Below, piece by piece: positions 36,076 through 45,243 of a stretch of DNA of 64,000 nt; position 1 is the stretch's first letter, and every line of letters begins with the position of its first letter. Both the position numbers and the translations under genes were made by a program. The notes beneath the pieces were generated by a model. The model did no database searches and was not told where the DNA came from. It worked only from the letters and a program-made list of their open reading frames with translations. This DNA is from Pseudooceanicola sp. HF7 (GTDB lineage Bacteria; Pseudomonadota; Alphaproteobacteria; Rhodobacterales; Rhodobacteraceae): the NCBI RefSeq assembly GCF_011806405.1, contig NZ_JAATOW010000003.1, positions 124,001 through 188,000 on the forward strand, in the 5' to 3' direction.

Positions 36076-36840
36076 ATGGATTTCAAGGATAAGGTCGTTC
36101 TCATCACCGGCGCCGCCGGGGGTATCGGCATCGCCGCCGCGCGCAAGTTCGCAGCCCAAGGCGCCAAGCTGGCGCTGGTCGACCTGAAGCTGGAGGCGCT
36201 TGAGAAAGCCGCCGAGGGGCTGGACGGGGCGCTGCTGCTGACCGCCAACGTGGCAGAGGAAGCCGACGTTAAGGCCTATGTCGACGCGACGGTCGAAAAG
36301 TTCGGCCGCATCGACGTCTTCGTGAACAACGCTGGCATCAACGGCGAGTTCAAGAACATCGAGCACCAGACGGTCGAGAACTACACCAACGTGCTCAACA
36401 TCAACGTGGTCGGCGTGGCCATGGGCCTGAAGCACGTGGTGGCACAGATGAAGAGCCAGGGCGGCGGGGCGATCGTCAACACGGCCTCCAACGGCGGCCT
36501 GCTGGGCGCGCCGGGCATGAGCGCCTACGTGGCCTCCAAGCACGCGGTCATCGGCATCAACAAGTCCGTGGCGCTGGAAGCGGCGGGTGACAACATCCGC
36601 GTCAACGCGGTCTGCCCCTCGGGCGTGGACACCCAGATGATGCGCTCGATCGAAGAGCGCGCCACGGCCAACGGCGCCGAGAACCCGCGCGAGACCTTCG
36701 AAAGCTCCGTGCCCCTGGGCCGCTACGCCGAGGCCGACGAGATCGCGGACCTGATGCTCTTCCTGGCCTCTGACAAGGCCAGCTTCATCACCGGCGCATA
36801 CTACCGGATCGACGGCGGCGGCGGCGCGACCTCTGTCTGA
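36076..36840 (+). CDS. Short-chain dehydrogenase/reductase (SDR family)
   Basis: The 254-residue classical SDR has TGAAGGIG at residues 11-18, NNAG at 84-87, catalytic serine S138, Y151 and K155 (YVASK) and the C-terminal FLASDKASFITGAYYRIDGG typical of the 3-oxoacyl reductase/glucose-dehydrogenase-like group. D36 after the second beta strand suggests NAD rather than NADP. AAGGAGTAG precedes the ATG. It is one of two non-ribosomal genes between rplW and rplB; the substrate is unknown. Confidence 0.9.
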   Translation: MDFKDKVVLITGAAGGIGIAAARKFAAQGAKLALVDLKLEALEKAAEGLDGALLLTANVAEEADVKAYVDATVEKFGRIDVFVNNAGINGEFKNIEHQTVENYTNVLNINVVGVAMGLKHVVAQMKSQGGGAIVNTASNGGLLGAPGMSAYVASKHAVIGINKSVALEAAGDNIRVNAVCPSGVDTQMMRSIEERATANGAENPRETFESSVPLGRYAEADEIADLMLFLASDKASFITGAYYRIDGGGGATSV

Positions 36841-36846
36841 GGCGGA

Positions 36847-36882
36847 AAAGGGGGGTGCCGCGACTTGAGGCGCTCCCCCTTG
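36847..36882 (+). terminator. Imperfect hairpin after the SDR gene
   Basis: AAGGGGG pairs with CCCCCTT and GCC with GGC in an imperfect long stem. No T-tract follows, and the right arm overlaps the -35 region of the next promoter. Confidence 0.35.
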
Positions 36883-36908
36883 CCACCCCCCATACCCCCT
36901 GCTATACG
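36880..36908 (+). promoter_or_regulatory. Promoter of the rplB segment
   Basis: TTGCCA (36880-36885), 17 bp, TATACG (36903-36908). The sequence from the -10 onward, TATACGCGCCCAATCA, equals that of the str-operon promoter apart from one C. About 210 nt of leader without a clear frame follow before rplB. Confidence 0.65.
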
Positions 36909-37118
36909 CGCCCAATCACGTGGCCCCGGGATTCGTTCCGGGGTCTCGTGTTTGTTGAGCCGGGGACCTTCGGGGCCCTAAACTTCGGGTAGTGTGTCAG
37001 CGACGGGCCTTCCAACCGTCCGGCAAATACCCAATACATAGCCGCCCAACGTGCCCCGCAGCCCTGCGATAGGGTGGGGCAAACGAAGGCGGCGCTTGCT
37101 AAACGGAAGACAGAAAGC

Positions 37119-37958
37119 ATGGCACTTAAGTCGTATAAGCCGACGACGCCGGGCCAGCGCGGGCTGGTGCTGATCGACCGTTCGGAGCTGTGGAAAGGAC
37201 GCCCCGTCAAAGCCCTCACCGAGGGTCTGACGAAATCGGGCGGCCGGAACAACACCGGACGGATCACGTCGCGCCGCCGTGGTGGCGGGGCAAAACGCCT
37301 CTACCGGATCGTTGACTTCAAGCGGAACAAGAAAGACGTCGAAGGCGTCGTGATGCGGATCGAATATGACCCGAACCGCACCGCCTTCATCGCGCTGATC
37401 CAATATGTCGATGGCGAACAGGCCTACATCCTGGCGCCGCAGCGTCTGGGCGTCGGTGACAAGGTCGTCTCCTCCCAGAAGGCCGACATCAAGCCCGGCA
37501 ACGCAATGCCCTTCTCCGGCATGCCGATCGGGACGATCGTCCACAACATCGAGCTGAAGCCCGGCAAGGGTGGCCAGATCGCACGCGCCGCGGGCACCTA
37601 CGCCCAGTTCGTCGGCCGTGACGGTGGTTACGCCCAGATCCGGCTGAGCTCGGGTGAACTGCGCATGGTTCGTCAGGAATGCCTGGCCACCGTCGGTGCG
37701 GTTTCCAACCCCGACAACAGCAACCAGAACTTCGGTAAAGCGGGCCGCATGCGGCACAAGGGCATCCGCCCCTCCGTGCGTGGTGTCGTGATGAACCCGA
37801 TCGACCACCCCCATGGTGGTGGTGAAGGCCGGACTTCGGGTGGTCGCCACCCGGTTACCCCCTGGGGTAAGCCGACCAAGGGTGCGAAAACCCGCAAGAA
37901 CAAGGCAACGGACAAGTACATCATCCGTAGCCGTCACGCGAAGAAGAAGGGTCGCTAA
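37119..37958 (+). CDS. rplB: Ribosomal protein L2
   Basis: L2 is needed for subunit joining and peptidyl transfer. The 279-residue protein starts [16 protein letters not shown] and contains [37 protein letters not shown] and the highly conserved [20 protein letters not shown] near the catalytic centre. The conserved start is the second in-frame ATG. It opens the second S10 segment. Confidence 0.97.
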   Translation: MALKSYKPTTPGQRGLVLIDRSELWKGRPVKALTEGLTKSGGRNNTGRITSRRRGGGAKRLYRIVDFKRNKKDVEGVVMRIEYDPNRTAFIALIQYVDGEQAYILAPQRLGVGDKVVSSQKADIKPGNAMPFSGMPIGTIVHNIELKPGKGGQIARAAGTYAQFVGRDGGYAQIRLSSGELRMVRQECLATVGAVSNPDNSNQNFGKAGRMRHKGIRPSVRGVVMNPIDHPHGGGEGRTSGGRHPVTPWGKPTKGAKTRKNKATDKYIIRSRHAKKKGR

Positions 37959-37961
37959 TCT

Positions 37962-38240
37962 ATGGCACGTTCTGTTTGGAAAGGCCCCTTCGTTGACGCT
38001 TACGTCCTGAAGAAGGCCGAAGCGGCACGCGAAAGCGGTCGTAACGAAGTTATCAAGATCTGGTCGCGTCGCTCGACGATCCTGCCCCAATTCGTGGGTC
38101 TGACGTTCGGTGTGTACAACGGCCACAAGCACATTCCTGTCAACGTCTCGGAAGACATGATCGGTCAGAAGTTCGGTGAATACTCCCCGACGCGGACCTA
38201 TTACGGTCACGCCGCGGACAAAAAAGCGAAGCGGAAGTAA
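37962..38240 (+). CDS. rpsS: Ribosomal protein S19
   Basis: S19 lies in the 30S head near A-site tRNA. The 92-residue protein has [58 protein letters not shown] and the C-terminal FSPTRTY-type stretch ([20 protein letters not shown]). It follows rplB after 3 bp, in the usual order. Confidence 0.97.
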   Translation: MARSVWKGPFVDAYVLKKAEAARESGRNEVIKIWSRRSTILPQFVGLTFGVYNGHKHIPVNVSEDMIGQKFGEYSPTRTYYGHAADKKAKRK

Positions 38241-38243
38241 GTC

Positions 38244-38624
38244 ATGGGCAAGGAAAAGAACCCCCGCCGCGTGGCTGACAACGAAGCTATGGCAAAAGTC
38301 CGCATGCTTCGCACCAGCCCGCAGAAACTGAACCTCGTCGCTGCGATGATCCGCGGCAAGAAGGTCGACAAGGCCCTTACGGACCTGACCTTCTCCAAGA
38401 AGCGGATCGCTCAGGACGTCAAGAAGTGCCTGCAGTCCGCGATCGCCAACGCCGAGAACAACCACCAGCTCGACGTCGACGAACTCGTCGTTGCCGAAGC
38501 TTACGTGGGCAAGAACCTCGTGATGAAACGTGGCCGTCCGCGGGCACGTGGCCGTTATGGCAAGATCATGAAGCCGTTTTCGGAACTCACCATCCTGGTG
38601 CGTCAGGTCGAGGAGCAAGCCTAA
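38244..38624 (+). CDS. rplV: Ribosomal protein L22
   Basis: L22 lines the exit tunnel; its hairpin is a macrolide-resistance site. The 126 residues include [20 protein letters not shown], the extended hairpin [20 protein letters not shown] and the end [14 protein letters not shown]. Its TAA shares bases with the ATG of rpsC (TAATG). Confidence 0.97.
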   Translation: MGKEKNPRRVADNEAMAKVRMLRTSPQKLNLVAAMIRGKKVDKALTDLTFSKKRIAQDVKKCLQSAIANAENNHQLDVDELVVAEAYVGKNLVMKRGRPRARGRYGKIMKPFSELTILVRQVEEQA

Positions 38625-39346
38625 TGGGTCAGAAAGTCAATCCGATCGGCATGCGCCTCCAGGTCAACCGCACCTGGGACTCGCGCTGGTACGCCGATAG
38701 CAAGGATTTCGGCGATCTTCTTCTGGAAGACGTCAAGATCCGTGAGTTCATCAAGACCGAATGCAAGCAGGCCGGTATTGCCCGCGTGATCATCGAACGC
38801 CCCCACAAGAAGTGCCGTGTGACCATTCACACAGCGCGTCCGGGCGTGATCATCGGCAAGAAAGGCGCCGACATCGAGGTGCTTCGCAAGAAGCTCGCCA
38901 ACATGACGGATTCGGAACTGCACCTCAACATCGTCGAGGTCCGCAAGCCCGAGCTTGACGCACAGCTGGTCGCAGAGAACATCGCTCAACAGCTCGAACG
39001 TCGTGTGTCCTTCCGTCGCGCCATGAAGCGTGGCGTGCAGAACGCAATGCGCATGGGTGCCCTGGGTATCCGGGTCAACGTCGCAGGCCGCCTTGGCGGT
39101 GCTGAGATCGCCCGGACCGAATGGTACCGCGAAGGCCGTGTGCCTCTGCACACCCTGCGCGCCGACATCGACTATGCTCACGCCGAAGCCACCACCCCCT
39201 ATGGTATCATCGGGATCAAGGTGTGGATCTTCAAAGGCGAGATCATGGAGCACGATCCCGCGGCGCGTGATCGCAAGGCACAAGAGCTGCAAGACGGTCC
39301 CGCACCCCGCGGCGCCGGCGGCGGCCGCCGTGATCGCGACCGGTAA
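38624..39346 (+). CDS. rpsC: Ribosomal protein S3
   Basis: S3 lies at the mRNA entry site and has helicase activity with S4. The 240-residue protein has [20 protein letters not shown], the KH-domain motif [18 protein letters not shown] and the C-terminal domain with [20 protein letters not shown]; the tail is Arg/Gly rich. The ATG overlaps the rplV stop; a longer in-frame extension runs inside rplV and is not real. Confidence 0.97.
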   Translation: MGQKVNPIGMRLQVNRTWDSRWYADSKDFGDLLLEDVKIREFIKTECKQAGIARVIIERPHKKCRVTIHTARPGVIIGKKGADIEVLRKKLANMTDSELHLNIVEVRKPELDAQLVAENIAQQLERRVSFRRAMKRGVQNAMRMGALGIRVNVAGRLGGAEIARTEWYREGRVPLHTLRADIDYAHAEATTPYGIIGIKVWIFKGEIMEHDPAARDRKAQELQDGPAPRGAGGGRRDRDR

Positions 39347-39358
39347 GGAGACAGAAAA

Positions 39359-39772
39359 ATGCTTCAACCGAAACGCACCAAGTTCCGCAAGCAGTTCAAG
39401 GGCCGGATCAAAGGCGAAGCCAAAGGCGGCTCCGACCTGAACTTCGGGACCTTTGGCCTGAAAGCGGTCCAGCCCGAGCGTGTTACCGCACGCCAGATCG
39501 AGGCTGCTCGTCGTGCCATGACGCGCCACATGAAGCGTCAGGGCCGTGTCTGGATCCGGATCTTCCCGGATGTTGCCGTGACCTCCAAGCCCACCGAAGT
39601 TCGGATGGGTAAGGGTAAAGGTTCCGTCGATTACTGGGCCGCCAAGGTCAAGCCGGGCCGCGTGATGTTCGAGATCGACGGTGTTTCCGAGGAAGTCGCA
39701 CGCGAAGCGCTGCGCCTTGCCTCCATGAAACTGCCGATCAAGACCCGCGTCGTCGTCCGCGAAGACTGGTAA
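39359..39772 (+). CDS. rplP: Ribosomal protein L16
   Basis: L16 positions A-site tRNA in the 50S subunit. The 137-residue protein shows [16 protein letters not shown], the conserved loop [17 protein letters not shown] (R82 corresponds to the arginine hydroxylated by YcfD in E. coli L16) and [22 protein letters not shown] precedes the ATG. It ends the second S10 segment at a strong terminator; rpmC is 1.8 kb downstream. Confidence 0.97.
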   Translation: MLQPKRTKFRKQFKGRIKGEAKGGSDLNFGTFGLKAVQPERVTARQIEAARRAMTRHMKRQGRVWIRIFPDVAVTSKPTEVRMGKGKGSVDYWAAKVKPGRVMFEIDGVSEEVAREALRLASMKLPIKTRVVVREDW

Positions 39773-39812
39773 TCCCGCGCATCGCCCCGTGCGATGCCAG
39801 GACCTGATCAAG

Positions 39813-39843
39813 AAGCCCCCGCCCTTGCCGGCGGGGGCTTTTC
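39813..39843 (+). terminator. Intrinsic terminator after rplP
   Basis: A perfect 11-bp stem AAGCCCCCGCC/GGCGGGGGCTT with loop CTTGCC is followed by TT and CC. It closes the rplB-rplP unit. Confidence 0.85.
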
Positions 39844-39873
39844 CAATTCTGACGCACCCTTCGGGAGGGTTCC

Positions 39874-40152
39874 TTGCCCCGTTACAAGATGCAGTTCACC
39901 GGCTCCGGCTTTTCCCTGCCGCAGGGGGATCGGTTCACCGTCAATGTCGTGCTGGATGCCGAGGATGAAGAGGCCGCAGAGGCCCGCGCGCGCCTGATGA
40001 TCTACAGCGCCTGGACCCGGCAGGGGCATGCCGCGGCCTTGGGCGATCAGCGCCCCGATCTGACCCGCAGCGACACCGGCAAGGGCACCGGCCTTGGCGC
40101 CCGCCTGGCCAGGCCCGGTCTTGGCGCTTTCGCCTTTTCCCGCAGCCGCTGA
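39874..40152 (+). CDS. Small hypothetical protein
   Basis: The 92-residue protein has no family I recognise. It begins RYKMQFTGSGFSLPQGDRFT, has an acidic, probably helical stretch DAEDEEAAEARARLMIYSAW and a glycine/arginine-rich end (TGKGTGLGARLARPGLGAF); no signal peptide or membrane span. The start is a TTG with GGGAGG 5 nt upstream; an ATG five codons later has no such site. It is the first of three genes inserted between rplP and rpmC. Confidence 0.6.
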   Translation: MPRYKMQFTGSGFSLPQGDRFTVNVVLDAEDEEAAEARARLMIYSAWTRQGHAAALGDQRPDLTRSDTGKGTGLGARLARPGLGAFAFSRSR

Positions 40153-40245
40153 CGCTCATCGCCTAAAGGCGCGGGCATTTGCCCGGTTCCCTTCGTCCCG
40201 TCCCTGGATTACCAGCGGGCAAACCCCTCCTGCAGGAGACCACCC

Positions 40246-40866
40246 ATGGCCGATATCCGTTCTCTCTTCGTCACCCGTCTCTACCGCGCGCCGCTTGCGG
40301 AACTGGGCACCGCCCCGGATCCCGCGGAACTGGCTGAAAGTTGCTATTCCATCGCCGAGGACGACGATGCCGGCAATGAATGGTGCGAGGAAAACGACTA
40401 CCCCGGCTATACCTCCTATGCCTCGCTGACCGATCTGCCCTGGCGCTTCCCGATCTTCGGCGACCTGGTGGCGCTGATCGACAAGCATGTCGCGGCCTTC
40501 GCAGAGGACCTCGGTTTCGACCTGGGCGACCGGGAGCTGAAGCTGGAAGACATCTGGATCAACATCCTGCCGGAGGGCGGCACACACGGCTCTCACATCC
40601 ACCCGCATTCGGTGATCTCGGGCACGACCTACGTGGCGATGCCCGAAGGCGCCTCCGCGCTGAAGCTGGAAGATCCCCGCCTGCCGATGCTGATGGCCGC
40701 CCCGACGCGCCGCAGGGATGTGCGAGAGGAGCTCAAGAGCTTCATCTACGAAAAGCCCGCCGTCGGGGACATCCTGCTCTGGGAAAGCTGGCTGCGCCAC
40801 GAGGTGCCGATGAACATGGCCGAAGAAGAGCGCATCTCCGTCAGCTTCAACTACAAGTGGGAGTGA
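40246..40866 (+). CDS. TIGR02466-family protein, putative 2-oxoglutarate/Fe(II) oxygenase
   Basis: The 206-residue protein has the double-stranded beta-helix signature of this family: WINILPEGGTHGSHIHPHSV with histidines H117, H119 and H121, then SGTTYVAMPEG, and near the C-terminus GDILLWESWLRHEVPMN (H185) and ERISVSFNYKW, whose arginine could bind 2-oxoglutarate. The HxH...H layout is compatible with an Fe(II) site. The substrate is unknown. It lies two genes downstream of rplP but after a terminator. GCAGGAGA precedes the ATG. The family assignment is good; enzyme activity is inferred. Confidence 0.75.
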   Translation: MADIRSLFVTRLYRAPLAELGTAPDPAELAESCYSIAEDDDAGNEWCEENDYPGYTSYASLTDLPWRFPIFGDLVALIDKHVAAFAEDLGFDLGDRELKLEDIWINILPEGGTHGSHIHPHSVISGTTYVAMPEGASALKLEDPRLPMLMAAPTRRRDVREELKSFIYEKPAVGDILLWESWLRHEVPMNMAEEERISVSFNYKWE

Positions 40867-40870
40867 GCAG

Positions 40871-40917
40871 CGGTCCGGACCGTTTTACGGTCCGGCAAAC
40901 GCTCCTGTGGAGCGTTT
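40871..40917. repeat. Double-hairpin REP-like element
   Basis: Two adjacent perfect hairpins: CCGGACCG-tttta-CGGTCCGG (40875-40895) and AAACGCTCC-tgt-GGAGCGTTT (40897-40917). It begins 5 bp after the oxygenase-like gene and lies between convergent genes. It differs from the GGTGGG family. It may serve as a terminator for both genes. Confidence 0.6.
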
Positions 40918-40997
40918 GAGCTGCGAACGGGCGGAGCCCTCCACCGATCGGTACACCCTCCGGCGACTTGTCTGGGTGCCTTCGCCCCCCAAACCCC

Positions 40998-41267
40998 TTA
41001 CTCCACGCAGTCCGCCGCGTAGCTCCGCGTGCCCTCTGCATCATCGGTGACCGTCAGGCCCCAGGGCAGGCGCTCCGGGCCGCAGGTCATGTCCAGGACG
41101 TCGTAGATCGCCGCGCTGCTGAAGGCGCGTCCGGCGCGGCCCGACAGCCTCTTGCCGCTGTCCTCTGCCCGGACGGTGATGTGATGCGCGGGCAGGGGGC
41201 CCTCCGGGGCACCGCAGCCCGCCAGCGTTGCGGCCGCAAGGACCAGGGCGGGCAGGGAAGGGCGCAT
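40998..41267 (-). CDS. Small predicted lipoprotein
   Basis: The protein has 89 residues and starts with the lipoprotein signal MRPSLPALVLAAATLAGC (cysteine at residue 18). A short mature domain of about 70 residues with two further cysteines (DMTCGPERLPWG and the C-terminal DCVE) follows, possibly disulfide-bonded in the periplasm. I do not recognise a family. A GTG four codons upstream (41279) is an alternative start; neither has a clear ribosome-binding site. It is the only leftward gene inside the S10-spc region. Confidence 0.6.
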   Translation of the reverse strand: MRPSLPALVLAAATLAGCGAPEGPLPAHHITVRAEDSGKRLSGRAGRAFSSAAIYDVLDMTCGPERLPWGLTVTDDAEGTRSYAADCVE

Positions 41268-41449
41268 GGCAGGTTTCACGGGGCGGCTCTCATCAGGGCA
41301 GATGCCGCAAGCTGACCGCTGAAGGCCGCGCGCTGCAAGCCGCGGGTAAAGACAGGGTTAACCGACCCCCGCCTCCTTTCGGACCGATGCACCGGGGGCA
41401 TGGCTGCCGCCCGGTCGCGCCGAAGCGCGAAAGGCTTGTGGGAAAGGGC

Positions 41450-41478
41450 TTGTCATCACCATGCTGGGGGCGTATAGG
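41450..41478 (+). promoter_or_regulatory. Promoter of the spc segment (rpmC onward)
   Basis: TTGTCA (41450-41455; five of six), 17 bp, TATAGG (41473-41478), 85 bp before rpmC. It restarts transcription after the three inserted genes. Confidence 0.6.
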
Positions 41479-41563
41479 CAGCGCTCATTGTTCTGACATA
41501 ACCCACCGGATTCGCGGGTTACCCCTCACAGGGCCCGCCGGTGCTAGGAAGGAAAGGTAAGCG

Positions 41564-41770
41564 ATGAGCATTCAAGAGCTCCGCGACAAGACGCCTGACC
41601 AGCTCAAGGAAGAGCTGGCAGAGCTGAAGAAAGCACAGTTCAACCTGCGCTTTCAGCAAGCCACTGGCCAACTGGAAAACCCCGCACAGATGCGTGCCGC
41701 GCGCCGTCAGGCCGCCCGCGTTCTCACCGTGCTGAATGAAAAAGCTGCTTCTGCAGCGGCTTCGGAATAA
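41564..41770 (+). CDS. rpmC: Ribosomal protein L29
   Basis: L29 lies near the tunnel exit and contacts trigger factor and SRP. The 68-residue two-helix protein has [20 protein letters not shown] and [20 protein letters not shown], followed by a short alanine-rich end. AAGGAAAGG precedes the ATG. It usually follows rplP directly; here it starts a new unit. Confidence 0.96.
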   Translation: MSIQELRDKTPDQLKEELAELKKAQFNLRFQQATGQLENPAQMRAARRQAARVLTVLNEKAASAAASE

Positions 41771-41782
41771 GGGAAGACCCAG

Positions 41783-42013
41783 ATGCCCAAACGTATCCTT
41801 CAAGGCGTCGTGACCTCCGACGCGAACGCTCAGACCGTCACCGTGTCCGTCGAACGTCGTTTCACGCACCCGGTTCTGAAGAAGACCATTCGTAAGTCGA
41901 AGAAATATCGCGCTCACGATGAGGCAAACACCTACAAGACAGGTGACACGGTCCGCATTCAGGAATGCGCACCGAAATCGAAGACGAAACGCTGGGAAGT
42001 GATCGCCAGCTGA
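41783..42013 (+). CDS. rpsQ: Ribosomal protein S17
   Basis: S17 is an early 16S rRNA-binding protein. The 76-residue protein has [40 protein letters not shown] and [20 protein letters not shown]. It lies 12 bp after rpmC; a 123-bp spacer without a terminator leads to rplN. Confidence 0.96.
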   Translation: MPKRILQGVVTSDANAQTVTVSVERRFTHPVLKKTIRKSKKYRAHDEANTYKTGDTVRIQECAPKSKTKRWEVIAS

Positions 42014-42136
42014 TCGGCCATCGGGGTGTGCGCCTGGCGCATGCCCTTTACCGTGAAAGCCGGGCAACATTGACCGGATCAATCGAAACCGAGGGGCGCC
42101 CATCCGGGCCAACCCCGAAGGTCGGGAGAAAACCAC

Positions 42137-42505
42137 ATGATCCAGATGCAGACCAATCTGGATGTCGCTGACAACTCCGGCGCTCGCCGGGTGCAGTGCA
42201 TCAAGGTTCTGGGTGGTTCCAAGCGTAAGTACGCTAGCGTGGGCGACATCATCGTCGTCTCCGTGAAGGAAGCCATCCCGCGCGGTCGCGTTAAGAAAGG
42301 GGACGTCCGCAAGGCCGTCGTCGTACGCACCGCCAAGGAAGTTCGTCGTGAAGACGGCACCGCGATCCGTTTCGATCGCAACGCCGCCGTCATCCTCAAC
42401 AACAACAATGAGCCCGTCGGTACGCGTATCTTCGGCCCGGTTGTTCGCGAGCTGCGCGCCAAGAACTTCATGAAAATCATTTCGCTGGCTCCGGAGGTGC
42501 TCTGA
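42137..42505 (+). CDS. rplN: Ribosomal protein L14
   Basis: L14 forms intersubunit bridges and binds the silencing factor RsfS. The 122-residue protein has [40 protein letters not shown] and the end [12 protein letters not shown]. Its stop shares a base with the rplX start. Confidence 0.97.
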   Translation: MIQMQTNLDVADNSGARRVQCIKVLGGSKRKYASVGDIIVVSVKEAIPRGRVKKGDVRKAVVVRTAKEVRREDGTAIRFDRNAAVILNNNNEPVGTRIFGPVVRELRAKNFMKIISLAPEVL

Positions 42506-42816
42506 TGGCTGCGAAACTTAAAAAAGGCGACACGGTCATCGTGCTCACCGGCAAGGACAAGGGCAAGACTGGCGCAATCGCTTCCGTCGACCCCAAATCC
42601 GGCAAGGCCGTCGTCGAAGGCCTGAACATGGCCATCCGCGCAACCCGCCAGTCGCAAACCCAGCAAGGCGGCCGCATTCCCAAGGCGATGCCCATCGCCC
42701 TGTCGAACCTGGCCTACGTCGATGCGAACGGCAAAGCGACCCGCGTTGGCTTCAAGACCGAAGACGGCAAGAAAGTCCGCTTCGCAAAAACCACGGGGGA
42801 CGTGATCGATGCTTGA
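42505..42816 (+). CDS. rplX: Ribosomal protein L24
   Basis: L24 starts 50S assembly and lies by the tunnel exit. The 103-residue protein has the KOW motif [20 protein letters not shown], then [20 protein letters not shown] and the C-terminal [17 protein letters not shown]. Both ends overlap its neighbours: 1 bp with rplN and 8 bp with rplE. Confidence 0.97.
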   Translation: MAAKLKKGDTVIVLTGKDKGKTGAIASVDPKSGKAVVEGLNMAIRATRQSQTQQGGRIPKAMPIALSNLAYVDANGKATRVGFKTEDGKKVRFAKTTGDVIDA

Positions 42817-43372
42817 TGCAGAAAACTACACCCCGCGGCTGCGGACGGCTTTCGCCGAAACGATCAAGCCTGCTCTGAAAGAAGAGTTCGGCTACAAGAA
42901 CGACATGCAGATCCCGCGTCTGGACAAGATCGTTCTGAACATCGGCTGCGGCGCTGAAGCGGTCCGGGATTCCAAGAAAGCCAAATCGGCCCAGGAAGAC
43001 CTGACCACCATCGCCGGCCAGAAGGCCATCGTCACCAAGGCGAAGAAGTCCATCGCTGGCTTCCGCGTCCGTGAAGACATGCCTCTTGGTGCCAAGGTCA
43101 CTCTCCGTGGCGACCGCATGTACGAATTCCTTGATCGTCTGATCACGATCGCGATGCCCCGTATCCGCGACTTCCGCGGCGTTTCGGGCAAATCGTTTGA
43201 CGGCCGTGGCAACTACGCCATGGGCATCAAGGAACATATCGTCTTCCCCGAGATCAACTTCGACAAGGTCGATGAAGTCTGGGGTCTCGATATCGTCATC
43301 GGCACTACCGCCGCCACCGACGCAGAAGCGAAGGCACTGTTGAAAGCATTCAACATGCCTTTCAACAGCTGA
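42809..43372 (+). CDS. rplE: Ribosomal protein L5
   Basis: L5 binds 5S rRNA and contacts P-site tRNA. The 187-residue protein has [40 protein letters not shown] and [20 protein letters not shown]. It starts inside the last codons of rplX, indicating coupled translation. Confidence 0.97.
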   Translation: MLDAENYTPRLRTAFAETIKPALKEEFGYKNDMQIPRLDKIVLNIGCGAEAVRDSKKAKSAQEDLTTIAGQKAIVTKAKKSIAGFRVREDMPLGAKVTLRGDRMYEFLDRLITIAMPRIRDFRGVSGKSFDGRGNYAMGIKEHIVFPEINFDKVDEVWGLDIVIGTTAATDAEAKALLKAFNMPFNS

Positions 43373-43393
43373 TCGCGCGAGGGAGATTGAGTA

Positions 43394-43699
43394 ATGGCTA
43401 AGAAATCCATGATCGAGCGCGAAAAGAAACGCCAGCACCTGGTGGAACAGTACGCTGCGAAGCGTGCCGCGCTGAAAGAGATCATCTACGACCAAGAGAA
43501 GCCGATGGAAGAGCGTTTCCGCGCCTCCCTGAAGCTGGCGAAACTGCCGCGCAACAGCTCGGCTACCCGGCTGCACAACCGTTGTCAGCTGACCGGCCGT
43601 CCCCACGCTTACTACCGTAAGCTGAAGGTGTCGCGGATCATGCTGCGGGAACTGGGCTCGAATGGCCAGATCCCCGGTCTCGTGAAGTCCAGCTGGTAA
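43394..43699 (+). CDS. rpsN: Ribosomal protein S14 (zinc-independent form)
   Basis: S14 joins the 30S head late in assembly. The 101-residue length and the absence of the CxxC pairs show the long, zinc-independent type (only a single cysteine, in [20 protein letters not shown]). The end is [15 protein letters not shown]. It is placed between rplE and rpsH as usual. Confidence 0.97.
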   Translation: MAKKSMIEREKKRQHLVEQYAAKRAALKEIIYDQEKPMEERFRASLKLAKLPRNSSATRLHNRCQLTGRPHAYYRKLKVSRIMLRELGSNGQIPGLVKSSW

Positions 43700-43713
43700 G
43701 GAGGGCATAGATA

Positions 43714-44106
43714 ATGAACGATCCTATCGGCGATATGCTCACCCGTATCCGTAACTCTCAGATGCGCGGCAAATCCGTGGTCTCCACGCCGGCTTCCAAG
43801 CTGCGCGCATGGGTCCTGGATGTGCTGGCGGACGAAGGGTACATCCGCGGCTACGAAAAGGGCACTGATGCCAACGGTCACCCGACCCTTGAAATCAGCC
43901 TCAAGTACTACGAAGGCACCCCTGTCATTCGCGAACTGAAGCGTGTTTCCACGCCCGGCCGTCGCGTTTACATGGGCCGTGATGACATCCCGCAGGTCCG
44001 TCAGGGCCTGGGTGTGTCGATTGTCTCCACGTCCAAGGGCGTGATGTCGGATGCAGCAGCTCGTAGCCAGAATGTTGGCGGCGAAGTTCTCTGCACCGTC
44101 TTCTAA
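43714..44106 (+). CDS. rpsH: Ribosomal protein S8
   Basis: S8 binds the central domain of 16S rRNA; in E. coli it represses the spc operon at rplE. The 130-residue protein has [20 protein letters not shown], the central [20 protein letters not shown] and the C-terminal [20 protein letters not shown] with [16 protein letters not shown] lies before the ATG. Confidence 0.97.
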   Translation: MNDPIGDMLTRIRNSQMRGKSVVSTPASKLRAWVLDVLADEGYIRGYEKGTDANGHPTLEISLKYYEGTPVIRELKRVSTPGRRVYMGRDDIPQVRQGLGVSIVSTSKGVMSDAAARSQNVGGEVLCTVF

Positions 44107-44117
44107 GGAGGTCTGGA

Positions 44118-44651
44118 ATGTCTCGTATTGGTAAGAAACCGGTCGAGCTGCCCTCTGGCGTTACTGCCAGCGTGTCCGGCCAGACCGTCGAAGTGAAGGG
44201 CCCGAAAGGGACCCACAGCTTCACCGCCACCGACGATGTCAACATCGTCCTGGAAGACAACACCGTCACGGTGAGCCCCCGCGGCTCGTCCAAGCGGGCG
44301 CTGCAACAGTGGGGCATGTCCCGCACTGTGGTGGCCAACCTGGTGACCGGTGTCTCCACCGGCTTCAAGAAAGAGCTCGAGATCACGGGTGTGGGTTACC
44401 GCGCTCAGGCTCAGGGCAACATCCTGAAGCTTAACCTCGGTCTCTCCCACGAGGTGAACTTCCCGGTTCCGGAGGGCGTCACCGTGACGACCCCCAAGCC
44501 GACGGAAGTCATCATCGAGGGTACGGATCTGCAACTCGTCGGCCAGGTCGCGGCAAACATTCGCGAATGGCGGAAGCCGGAGCCCTACAAGGGCAAGGGC
44601 ATCAAGTACAAAGGCGAGTTCATCTTCCGTAAGGAAGGCAAGAAGAAGTAA
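44118..44651 (+). CDS. rplF: Ribosomal protein L6
   Basis: L6 lies near the factor-binding site of the 50S subunit. The 177-residue protein has two related domains: [20 protein letters not shown] at the start and the C-terminal motif [20 protein letters not shown] (preceded here by W), which binds rRNA. AAGGAGG precedes the ATG; rplR follows after 11 bp. Confidence 0.97.
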   Translation: MSRIGKKPVELPSGVTASVSGQTVEVKGPKGTHSFTATDDVNIVLEDNTVTVSPRGSSKRALQQWGMSRTVVANLVTGVSTGFKKELEITGVGYRAQAQGNILKLNLGLSHEVNFPVPEGVTVTTPKPTEVIIEGTDLQLVGQVAANIREWRKPEPYKGKGIKYKGEFIFRKEGKKK

Positions 44652-44662
44652 GGAACGCGAAA

Positions 44663-45022
44663 ATGGCAAAAAGCAAAAGGGATCTGTTCCTGAAACGCCG
44701 CCTGCGCGTTCGGAACAAACTGCGCGCGGTCAACGCCGGCCGTGTGCGTCTGTCGGTACATCGTTCGAACAAGAACATCAGCGTCCAGCTGATCGACGAT
44801 GTGCAGGGTGTCACACTGGCATCCGCCTCCACCCTGGAAGCGGACCTGGGCGTAATCGGCAAGAACAACCTCGAGGCGGCCCAGAAAGTGGGCGCCGCGA
44901 TCGCCGAACGCGCAAAGAAAGCCGGTGTGGAAGAGGCCTATTTCGACCGTGGTGGTTTCCTCTACCACGGCAAGGTCAAGGCCCTGGCAGATGCAGCCCG
45001 CGAAGGCGGTCTGAAACTCTGA
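44663..45022 (+). CDS. rplR: Ribosomal protein L18
   Basis: L18 brings 5S rRNA to the 50S subunit with L5. The 119-residue protein has a basic N-terminus ([20 protein letters not shown]), the core [20 protein letters not shown] and [21 protein letters not shown] 221-bp spacer with REP-like palindromes separates it from rpsE. Confidence 0.97.
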   Translation: MAKSKRDLFLKRRLRVRNKLRAVNAGRVRLSVHRSNKNISVQLIDDVQGVTLASASTLEADLGVIGKNNLEAAQKVGAAIAERAKKAGVEEAYFDRGGFLYHGKVKALADAAREGGLKL

Positions 45023-45063
45023 TCGTGGCGGCGGGCCTTCGGGTCCGCCGTGACGTTTCCGCC

Positions 45064-45120
45064 GCGTAGGGTGGGTGCAAACCCACCGTGCCGGCCAAAG
45101 GTGGGGTTCGCCCCACCCTG
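45064..45120. repeat. REP-like palindromes between rplR and rpsE
   Basis: First unit GCGTAGGGTGGGT-gcaa-ACCCACC then GTGCCGGCC (45064-45096). Second unit GGTGGGG-ttcg-CCCCACC then CTG (45100-45119). The first is almost the same as the element between rpoB and rpoC. Confidence 0.7.
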
Positions 45121-45243
45121 AGAGAGAGGGCGCCCATCGCGCCCCGATGATCCGGGAGACGCCGCTTACGTCAGTGCGCCTCACCTGGGTTGGAAAAACC
45201 GGGCGGTCAACGGACACGCCCTGAAGTGAAAAGGAATTGCCTC

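Noticed and set aside
36076-36840. Assigning the SDR as FabG of fatty-acid synthesis
   Set aside because: There is no fab neighbour and the predicted cofactor preference is NAD; the substrate remains open.
38426-38623. Upstream extension of rpsC inside rplV
   Set aside because: S3 homologues begin at MGQKVNPIG (38624); the extension is rplV read in another frame.
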